From: Flavobacterium sp.
Lineage (GTDB): Bacteria; Bacteroidota; Bacteroidia; Flavobacteriales; Flavobacteriaceae
NCBI RefSeq assembly: GCF_023151265.1
Contig: NZ_JAKLJH010000004.1
Location: 1 to 39,798 of the forward strand
Direction of reading: 5' to 3'
DNA: 39,798 nucleotides
Shown piece after piece: positions 33,441-39,798 of this stretch. Position 1 is the stretch's first letter, and each line of letters opens with the position of its first letter. The notes below the pieces were generated by a model. It saw only the letters and a list, made by a program, of their open reading frames with translations, was not told the DNA's origin and did not search any database. The translations under genes and the position numbers were made by a program.

Positions 33441-33473
33441 AAACCTGACAGGTTTCGAAAACCTGTCAGGTTT
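33441..33473. repeat. 33-bp palindrome, terminator-like, dispersed-type
   Basis: AAACCTGACAGGTTT, CGA, AAACCTGTCAGGTTT: perfect 15-bp arms, and each arm is itself nearly palindromic around one central base. It follows the OsmC stop by four bases and is followed by A-rich DNA, so it can end transcription. The AACCTGACAGGTT unit is, from memory, repeated in many Flavobacteriia genomes. Confidence 0.8.
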
Positions 33474-33485
33474 AAAAAATATTTA

Positions 33486-33493
33486 TACCTTTG
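33486..33493 (+). promoter_or_regulatory. Candidate -7 element of recJ
   Basis: TACCTTTG matches TAnnTTTG, about 58 bases before ATG 33552. The leader contains AATTCATAATT/AATTCGTAATT word repeats (33522-33547). Confidence 0.4.
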
Positions 33494-33551
33494 TCATTCA
33501 ATTATATAAGCCAAAATAAATAATTCATAATTTTTAATTCGTAATTAAACT

Positions 33552-35132
33552 ATGCGTTGGAATCCAAAATCTAAGCCAAATCCAGAAAAAGTACAAACCA
33601 TTCAGAGCGCCCTTCAAGTCGATGAAATTATTGCGACACTTTTAGTTCAACGAGGAATCGAAACCTTCGAACAAGCTAAAACCTTTTTTCGTCCCACTTT
33701 AGCCGATTTGCACAATCCGTATCTCATGAAAGATATGGACAAAGCTGTGGCACGAATCGAAAAAGCCATTGCGAACAACGAAAATATCTTAGTTTTCGGT
33801 GATTACGATGTCGATGGAACAACCGCGGTTTCCTTAGTTTCAAGTTATTTACGAAGTTTTTATCCGAATGTTGCGACTTACATTCCCGACAGATATGCAG
33901 AAGGTTACGGCATTTCCTATATGGGAATTGACTATGCCGAAGACAACGATATTTCCTTAATTATTGCTTTGGATTGTGGTATCAAATCAATTGACCACGT
34001 GAATTATGCCAAAGCCAAAAATATTGATTTTATTATTTGCGACCATCACCGACCAGGCGATGTTTTACCCGATGCCGTTGCGGTTTTAGACCCAAAACGT
34101 GAAGATTGTTCGTATCCGTACGACGAATTATGTGGTTGTGGTGTCGGATTCAAATTAATTCAAGCTTTAGCTGAAAATCGAAATCAAACTATTGATGATT
34201 TAGTGGAATATTTAGATTTAGTTGCGACTGCAATTGCGGCTGATATTGTTCCGATTAATGGCGAAAATCGAGTGTTAGCGAAATTTGGTTTAGAAGTGAT
34301 AAATTCGAATCCGCGACCTGGAATAAAAGCGCTAATTCAAAATGTAAAGAAGAAAGTCTTAACGATTACGGATGTGGTTTTCATCGTAGCACCAAGAATC
34401 AATGCTGCAGGAAGAATCAAACACGGAAACGAAGCTGTTGCTTTATTAACCGAATACGATTTAGACCAAGCGGAGCAATTTGCCTCCGAAATCGAGCAGC
34501 ATAATTCCGATAGAAAAGAATTAGACAAACAAATTACGAAAGAAGCCTTACTTCAAATCGAAGAAAACAACGAGCAAACCCGATTTTCAACTGTCGTTTA
34601 CCAAGAAAACTGGCACAAAGGTGTTATCGGAATCGTAGCTTCAAGATTGGTGGAAAATTATTGAGGTCATATGTATGCCGCTGGAATGACGCTTTTGGAA
34701 GAAAACTACGAAAATTTCAAAAATACTTTCGAAAAAGTCGTGCAAGAAACCATTCATCCCGATTTGTTGACACCCGAAATTTCATACGATGCCGAAATCG
34801 AGTTATCAGAGATCAATCCGAAATTAATGCGATTATTAAAACAATTCGAACCTTTCGGTCCTGAAAATATGACACCGTTATTTCTAGCGAAAGGATTAAC
34901 CGATTCAGGTTATGCGAAAACTTTAGGTTCGGATAACGAACATTTGAAAGCATTTGTAAAACAAGGAAATTCGGAGAGTTTTGGAGCAATTGGTTTTGGA
35001 TTGGGAATTAAATTAGACTTGGTAACCAACAAAAATAAATTTGATGCAATTTTCTCTTTAGAAGAAAATGAATGGAAAGATACTGTAACTTTGCAATTGC
35101 AATTACGCGATATCAATACTTCAAATGGCTAA
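33552..35132 (+). pseudogene. recJ: RecJ single-strand DNA exonuclease, interrupted by internal deletion and in-frame TGA
   Basis: RecJ is the 5'-3' single-strand exonuclease of recombination and mismatch repair. The first part (370 residues) has D84, D86 and D88 in GDYDVDGTTA, DCG near 141 and the DHH motif D164-H165-H166, and runs to GVIGIVASRLVENY. Then comes TGA (34662-34664), and the same frame continues with GHMYAAGMTLLEENY and the C-terminal OB-like domain to TAA 35132. Intact RecJ has about 40 residues between these two points, including the Ser-Arg motif. Total codons (526) plus about 40 give the usual length near 565. The protein made is probably truncated and inactive. The MFS gene overlaps its end by eight bases. 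Confidence 0.88.
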
Positions 35133-36381
35133 AAAAGATCCATTTTCATCTTTACGAATACCCGAATTTCGCTGGTTTTTAGCCATGCGATTGTTTATTG
35201 TTTTGGCTTGGTCAATGCAATTTGTATTGATTGAGTGGGAAGTGTATCGCATCACAAAAGACCCGTTATCATTGGGATTAATTGGTTTAATGGAAATTAT
35301 ACCAGCAATTAGTATGGCGTTGTTTGCCGGACACATTGTAGATCAAAATGAAAAGAAAGGTTTGTTGATCAAATGTTTTTCTGGATTAGCAACAATCAGC
35401 GCTTTGTTGTGTTTATCAGTGCATCCGAATTTCATCGAATCTTTTTCAAAAAACACCATTTTATACGGAATTTACGCTTTAGTTTTCGTGGGCGGAATCA
35501 TACGCGCGTTTTTAATTCCGTCTGTTTTTAGTCTATTGGGATTGATTATTCCGAAAAAAGAGCAACCTAACGCAGCGACATGGAGTAGTTCTACTTGGCA
35601 AGTGGCGGCTGTAATTGGACCTGCTTTGGCGGGATTTTCAATTGGTTGGTTTGGCGCATTTTGGTCGTTGATTTTTGTGGTTTTTTGTGTGATTATGGCT
35701 TTAGCCGTATTGACACAAATTGAAAGAAAACCAATTTTAAATCCAAAATTAGGCGAACCGATTTTCAAAAGTTTGAAAGAAGGATTGTCTTTTGTATTTA
35801 GTTCAAAACCTATTTTGAATGCTATTTCTTTAGATATGTTTGCGGTTTTATTTGGTGGAGCCGTTGCTTTATTACCCATTTTTGCACAAGATATTTTAAA
35901 AGTAGGTTCGGAAGGATTCGGAATTTTAAGAGCAGCTCCAGCTATTGGTGGATTGCTTACGATGTTAATTGCAACATCCATTCCATTACATCAAAAAGCA
36001 GGTAAAAAGCTATTGTTGGCTGTTTTTGGATTTGGAGTTTGTATTATCGTTTTTGGTTTATCGACTAACTTTTGGTTATCTGTAGTAGCTTTATTTTTAA
36101 GTGGTGTTACTGATGGAATTTCAGTAGTTATTCGTCAAACAATCCTTCAAATTTACACGCCTGATCATATGCGAGGACGAGTTTCTTCTGTGAATTCAAT
36201 TTTTGTAGGTTCTTCTAATGAATTAGGTGCTTTTGAAAGCGGTTTGGCTTCCAAAATTATGGGAGTCGTTCCAGCGGTGGTTTTTGGTGGTATGATGACC
36301 TTAGGAATTGTTGGAGTTACAGCTGTAGCTTCACCAAAATTCAGAGAATTAGATATCGAAAAAGATTTGGAGAAAATTTAG
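35125..36381 (+). CDS. MFS transporter (EntS/MFS_3-like)
   Basis: A 418-residue 12-helix inner-membrane transporter. It has IPEFRWFLAMRLFIVLAWSMQ in helix 1 and FAGHIVDQNEKKGLLIKC as the MFS loop 2-3 motif. DHMRGRVSSVNSIFVGSSNELGAFESG before helices 11-12 is typical of enterobactin-exporter-like MFS_3 proteins and of unspecific efflux pumps. The substrate is unknown. Its ATG (35125) overlaps the recJ stop, ATGGCTAA, so translation may depend on ribosomes that finish recJ. Its stop overlaps the lpxH stop by two bases tail-to-tail. Confidence 0.9.
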   Translation: MAKKDPFSSLRIPEFRWFLAMRLFIVLAWSMQFVLIEWEVYRITKDPLSLGLIGLMEIIPAISMALFAGHIVDQNEKKGLLIKCFSGLATISALLCLSVHPNFIESFSKNTILYGIYALVFVGGIIRAFLIPSVFSLLGLIIPKKEQPNAATWSSSTWQVAAVIGPALAGFSIGWFGAFWSLIFVVFCVIMALAVLTQIERKPILNPKLGEPIFKSLKEGLSFVFSSKPILNAISLDMFAVLFGGAVALLPIFAQDILKVGSEGFGILRAAPAIGGLLTMLIATSIPLHQKAGKKLLLAVFGFGVCIIVFGLSTNFWLSVVALFLSGVTDGISVVIRQTILQIYTPDHMRGRVSSVNSIFVGSSNELGAFESGLASKIMGVVPAVVFGGMMTLGIVGVTAVASPKFRELDIEKDLEKI

Positions 36382-37148
36382 TTTTTGAATTCTTTCAATT
36401 CCATTTTTTCACCATCAAAAACGCCATAGGTGAAATAACCAATCCAATCGCCTAAATTTACATATTTAGAATTTTCGGTTAATTCTATTTCTAATGGTAA
36501 ATGACGATGACCAAAAACGAAGAAATTATATTCTTTAGTTTCTAACTTTCGTTTACAATATTGTACTAGCCATTCGTTATCTTCTCCTAAATATTTTACA
36601 TCTTCTGCACCAGAAATCAGTTTATTTTTTACGGATAAATATTGGGCTAATTTCACACCAATATCTGGATGTAACCAACGGAATAACCATTTTGAAAACG
36701 GATTGGTAAACACTTTCTTCATTCGTTTGTAACCCATGTCACCAGGACCTTTTCCATCACCATGACCAATTAAGAATGTTTTTCCGTTAAATGTGAATTC
36801 TTGATTATCGTGATAAACAGGAATGTTTAACTCTTTTTGAAAGTAATCGCTCATCCATAAATCGTGGTTTCCAACAAAGAAATAAATAGGAATGCCAGAA
36901 TCTTTAATTTCGGCTAATTTTCCTAATACTCTTACGAATCCTTTTGGAACAACGGTTTTATATTCGAACCAAAAGTCGAATAAATCACCTAACAGGAAAA
37001 TGGCATCAGCATCTTGCTTAACAATATCAAGCCATTGAATGAATTTTTGTTCTCTTGGAAAACTTAATTCTGGGGTTGGTGCTCCAAAGTGCTGATCGGA
37101 TGTAAAGTAAATTTTCAAGTTGTTTTGTGTTAAATTTATGTTAATCAT
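36378..37148 (-). CDS. lpxH: UDP-2,3-diacylglucosamine diphosphatase
   Basis: LpxH splits UDP-diacylglucosamine into lipid X and UMP in lipid A synthesis, as a membrane-associated calcineurin-like phosphatase. The 256-residue product has D18 and H20 in FTSDQHFG, D55 in LLGDLFDFWFEY, N94-H95 in VGNHDLW, GHGDGKGPGD, and GHRHLPLEI near the C-terminus. It is thus a full metallophosphatase site with the LpxH-specific tail. I use ATG 37148; TTG 37118 (LKIYFTSDQ) is possible and would match the shorter N-terminus of relatives. Confidence 0.92.
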   Translation of the reverse strand: MININLTQNNLKIYFTSDQHFGAPTPELSFPREQKFIQWLDIVKQDADAIFLLGDLFDFWFEYKTVVPKGFVRVLGKLAEIKDSGIPIYFFVGNHDLWMSDYFQKELNIPVYHDNQEFTFNGKTFLIGHGDGKGPGDMGYKRMKKVFTNPFSKWLFRWLHPDIGVKLAQYLSVKNKLISGAEDVKYLGEDNEWLVQYCKRKLETKEYNFFVFGHRHLPLEIELTENSKYVNLGDWIGYFTYGVFDGEKMELKEFKN

Positions 37149-37185
37149 CGATTATTTTCACATTTCATCGATTTAATACTCATTG

Positions 37186-37249
37186 TGTTAACAAGTTATG
37201 AAAAAACAAATATTTTTAACAAATTATTTATTAATTGTTAATATTAACA
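37186..37249. promoter_or_regulatory. Cluster of TGTTAA/TTAACA half-sites before the surface-protein unit
   Basis: TGTTAACA at 37186-37193, TTAACA at 37216-37221, and the perfect 14-bp palindrome TGTTAATATTAACA at 37236-37249, three bases before ATG 37252. Such a cluster may be an operator. The DNA is very AT-rich, so chance is not excluded. Confidence 0.35.
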
Positions 37250-37251
37250 TT

Positions 37252-37566
37252 ATGAAAAAAATTTGTTTAATAATTTCTTTTTTAAGTTCTGTTATAGCTT
37301 TTTCGCAAGACAAAGTTAAAAATTTAGAAGTTGTAAAAGGGACTTTTCAGTTAGAAATTCTAAAAATGGATGTTGAACCAGTTTCAATTACTTCTGAATT
37401 ATTAGAAAAAATTGATGATTTAAGAAAGGATTCCGAATTAGTTTATCTTCAAATTGATGATAAAAGAAGAATTAAAATTTTTTCACGTCAAGATTTAATT
37501 TCTGGAAAAAATAAAAATATTGAGGATTATGTAGTAGTAAACTCTTTTACAACTAATACTAAGTAA
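37252..37566 (+). CDS. Small exported protein cotranscribed with the surface protein
   Basis: A 104-residue product. MKKICLIISFLSSVIAFSQ is a signal peptide, and the remainder is mixed alpha/beta with many charged residues (KIDDLRKDSELVYLQIDDKRRIKIFSRQDL). No family is known to me. The frame is open from ATG 37198, but the first 18 codons precede a clear signal peptide, so I choose ATG 37252. Only one base separates its stop from the next ATG, so it is likely coupled to the large repeat protein, perhaps as a partner or chaperone, which is inference. Confidence 0.8.
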   Translation: MKKICLIISFLSSVIAFSQDKVKNLEVVKGTFQLEILKMDVEPVSITSELLEKIDDLRKDSELVYLQIDDKRRIKIFSRQDLISGKNKNIEDYVVVNSFTTNTK

Positions 37567-37567
37567 T

Positions 37568-39798
37568 ATGAAAAAAGTTATACTACTATTGTTTTTTTTT
37601 ACAGGGTTTAATGTTTTTTCTCAAGCAGGAAGTAGTCCTTGTGATGCTTTACAATTATATCCTTACACCAGTTGCGGAAATCAATCTGGGCCGCAATATG
37701 CAGGACACTATCAAACAGAAGAAGCTTCAGGTAATAATGTTCCGATGACAGGAACAAGTACAATAAATCCTGCATGTACTACTGATAATGAAACAGCACA
37801 ATCAGTTAGATGGATTGAAGTGGTTGCAACAACGACTTCTTTTACAATTACAAATTTAACAGATTATTCAGGTGCGGGTGCTGCGACTGCTGAGCAAAGA
37901 GATTATGTGGTTTTTTCAGGAACATGTTCTAGTTTAACTCAGATTGCTTGTGGAGCTTCAATTCCTATTAATGGGACTTTAAATGTGACAGGTTTGACTA
38001 CAGGACAGACTTATTATATAATGGTTTCACAATCTGCTGCAGCTTTTAGTGGGTATCCAACAGCAAATGCTGCTGCAACCTGTATAACGAGTACAGTGCC
38101 ACACGTAGCTTCTAATGATGCATGTTCTAATGCTTTTGTGTTGCAAAATAATGTTTCATATACATCTACAAATGCAGATAGTACAGCTGATGGTCCGAGT
38201 GTTTGTCAAAATCCAGCTTCGGGTTCTGTAGAAAATAATGTTTGGTACCAATGGTGTGCGCCTGCAAACTGGCCAGTAGGTCAGTTGGCATATTTAAATG
38301 TAAATAATCAGGTTTGTAATAGCACACAAGGTCTTCAGTTGTCTATTTATGGACCAGGAACTACTTGTGCGCAAATTACTGCAGGAACAGCTACTTCGGT
38401 AGTTTGTCAAAATCCGGGATCAACAACGGATTATAACTATACCTTTACAGCTACAGCTAATCAATGTTACTTAATTGTTTTAGACGGTTTTGCAGGAACT
38501 TCTTGTACTTATGATATACAAGTTTCAGCTAGTTTGATTTGTGATACACCACCTGTAGCTCCAACAGTTACAGTTACACAGCCAACATGTGCTATTACTA
38601 CAGGAACTATTGTTGTAACAGCGCCATTAGGAGCTACATTAGAATATAGTATAAATGATGTGGTTTATCAATCAGGAACCACTTTTTCAGGTTTAGTTCC
38701 TGGGTCATATAATGTTACTGTTAGAAATACCACAACTGACTGTGTGTCAACTGCGACAGTGGTTGTGATTAATCCTCCAGCTGGAGCACCACCGGTTCCA
38801 ACGATTACTACTACTGCACCAACATGTGTAGCAAATGGATTTAGTCAAATTTCGAATTATGTAGGAGGAACTACATATACGTTTACCCCTGCAGGTCCAA
38901 CAGTTGATGGAACAGGATTAATCTCGGGTATGATTCTTGGTACGAGTTATACGGTAACGGCTACAGTTGGATCATGTACATCGGCAGCATCAGCATCGTT
39001 TACGAATTTGGCTACTTTAACAGTTCCATCGCAACCAACGATTTCAACAACAGCTCCAACATGTTCATCAGATGGAATATCAACGATAACGAATTACAAC
39101 GGAGCGTTAATTTACACATTCACACCAGCGGGTCCTACAGCAGGAGCAGGCGGATTGATAAGTGGCATGACAGTTGGTACAAGTTATACCGTAACAGCAT
39201 CTAATGGAAGTTGTTCATCAGTAGCATCAGCATCGTTTAGCAATGCAGCTATGCTAGTTACTCCAGCGGTTCCAACGATTACTACTACAGCACCAACGTG
39301 TGTTGCAGATGGAACATCAACGATAACGAATTACAATGCAGCAAATACTTACACATTCACACCAGCAGGTCCTACAGTAGGCGCAGGCGGATTGATAAGT
39401 GGAATGGTAGTTAGTACAAGTTATACTGTTACATCAGGTAATGGAAGTTGTACTTCTGTAGCATCAGCATCGTTTACGAATTTGGCTACTTTAGCAGTTC
39501 CATCGCAACCAACAATTTCAACAACAGCTCCAACATGTTCATCAGATGGAATATCTACTATCACGAATTACAACGGAGCGTTAATTTATACATTCATACC
39601 AGCGGGTCCTACAGCAGGAGCAGGCGGATTGATAAGTGGTATGACGGTTGGGACAAGTTATACCGTAACAGCATCAAATGGAAGTTGTTCATCAGTAGCG
39701 TCGGCATCGTTTAGTAATGCAGCTATGCTAGTTACTCCAGCGGTTCCAACGATTACTACTACAGCACCAACGTGTGTTGCAGATGGAACATCAACGAT
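37568..39798 (+). CDS. Large secreted repeat protein, SprB/gliding-adhesin-like (partial, C-terminus outside window)
   Basis: An open frame of at least 743 codons. It starts MKKVILLLFFFTGFNVFSQ, a signal peptide. Residues about 20-180 and 180-320 are two Cys-rich beta domains (NPACTTDNETAQSVRWIEV, and SNDACSNAFVLQNN with VWYQWCAPANW). Residues about 324-408 resemble an SprB repeat (QPTCAITTGTIVVTAP, FSGLVPGSYNVTVRN). From residue 411 come 79-residue Ig-like repeats with two Cys each: PTITTTAPTC near the start, YTFTPAGPT and GLISGM in the middle, and GTSYTVTASNGSCSS at the end. Such proteins are exported by the type IX system and act in gliding or attachment; the needed C-terminal sorting domain lies beyond the window. 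Confidence 0.88.
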   Translation, partial: MKKVILLLFFFTGFNVFSQAGSSPCDALQLYPYTSCGNQSGPQYAGHYQTEEASGNNVPMTGTSTINPACTTDNETAQSVRWIEVVATTTSFTITNLTDYSGAGAATAEQRDYVVFSGTCSSLTQIACGASIPINGTLNVTGLTTGQTYYIMVSQSAAAFSGYPTANAAATCITSTVPHVASNDACSNAFVLQNNVSYTSTNADSTADGPSVCQNPASGSVENNVWYQWCAPANWPVGQLAYLNVNNQVCNSTQGLQLSIYGPGTTCAQITAGTATSVVCQNPGSTTDYNYTFTATANQCYLIVLDGFAGTSCTYDIQVSASLICDTPPVAPTVTVTQPTCAITTGTIVVTAPLGATLEYSINDVVYQSGTTFSGLVPGSYNVTVRNTTTDCVSTATVVVINPPAGAPPVPTITTTAPTCVANGFSQISNYVGGTTYTFTPAGPTVDGTGLISGMILGTSYTVTATVGSCTSAASASFTNLATLTVPSQPTISTTAPTCSSDGISTITNYNGALIYTFTPAGPTAGAGGLISGMTVGTSYTVTASNGSCSSVASASFSNAAMLVTPAVPTITTTAPTCVADGTSTITNYNAANTYTFTPAGPTVGAGGLISGMVVSTSYTVTSGNGSCTSVASASFTNLATLAVPSQPTISTTAPTCSSDGISTITNYNGALIYTFIPAGPTAGAGGLISGMTVGTSYTVTASNGSCSSVASASFSNAAMLVTPAVPTITTTAPTCVADGTST
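38798..39798 (+). repeat. 237-bp tandem repeats in a 474-bp alternating array
   Basis: Repeat starts (Pro codon of PTI) lie at 38798, 39035, 39272, 39509 and 39746, exactly 237 bp (79 codons) apart. Odd units read VPTITTTAPTC and even units QPTISTTAPTC. Units 2-3 match units 4-5, making a 474-bp super-repeat. The fifth unit is cut by the window end. Confidence 0.95.

Noticed and set aside
34662..34664. TGA in recJ as recoded stop (selenocysteine or read-through) or as a sequencing frameshift
   Set aside because: Both halves are in the same frame, and about 40 conserved residues are missing at exactly this place, so a deletion explains the data better. No selenocysteine is known in RecJ.
34671..35132. 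Separate small gene for the second recJ half
   Set aside because: It begins in mid-domain (GHMYAAG) and has no promoter; it is the remains of recJ, although restart at ATG 34671 is possible.
38974..39714. Two similar ORFs of 76 and 88 residues (starts 38974 and 39448) in another frame of the adhesin
   Set aside because: They lie 474 bp apart because the DNA is repeated; they are shadows of the adhesin repeats.
38798..39798. Regular repeats that could be a CRISPR array
   Set aside because: The period is 237 bp, a multiple of three, inside one long open frame, and whole units are repeated without unique spacers. It is a protein repeat.

Overview
The window is AT-rich chromosomal DNA of a Flavobacterium-like member of the Bacteroidota (Flavobacteriia). 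Four things point there: promoters of the TTG-N17-23-TAnnTTTG type instead of sigma70 boxes, a MurF-alanine racemase fusion, the neighbourhood DUF177-rpmF-fabH-accB-accC, and a SprB-like repetitive surface protein with a carboxypeptidase-like TonB receptor elsewhere in the window. Most of it is core housekeeping DNA. I see no prophage, insertion sequence, CRISPR array or plasmid function.

Layout. 1-1940: a cut-off FtsX-type permease and rbfA on the minus strand, mce (methylmalonyl-CoA epimerase) diverging, and a CAT-anticodon tRNA. 2146-8060: a tiny proline-rich protein with a C-terminal sorting-like tail, ribE (minus), pdxA, DUF177/rpmF, then fabH-accB-accC for fatty-acid initiation. 8080-11081 (minus): a membrane protein, an HExxH protein and an exported S9 peptidase. 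11167-13115: a dicarboxylate/amino-acid symporter coupled to a DedA protein. 13116-19654: an exported TlpA-like thioredoxin protein (minus), a DAO-type oxidoreductase, mtgA, an SDR, a small exported protein, an AIM24-like protein, a membrane protein and a lipoprotein. 19733-24544 (minus): an exported prolyl oligopeptidase, a TonB-dependent receptor and a His/Cys-rich exported protein that may belong to metal uptake. 24742-30101 (minus): asd, two small unknown ORFs, mscL, murF-alr and tdk. 30203-36381: a Glu-rich protein of unknown function, rsmI, an SGNH lipoprotein, an OsmC protein, a broken recJ and an MFS transporter. lpxH follows on the minus strand. 37252-39798: a small exported protein followed one base later by a large repeat-built surface protein that runs off the window.

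The points most worth attention are: recJ, where about 40 conserved residues are absent and the junction is an in-frame TGA; the surface protein with 237-bp tandem repeats organised as a 474-bp alternating super-repeat whose copies differ mainly at synonymous sites; the small His/Cys-rich protein beside a TonB receptor; the small PGLPIDGG protein whose stop codon lies in a bidirectional terminator; a palindrome ahead of fabH; and several gene-free spacers built of short word-like repeats. No wholly new multi-gene system can be proved from sequence alone. The surface-protein pair and the receptor/His-Cys pair are the best candidates.
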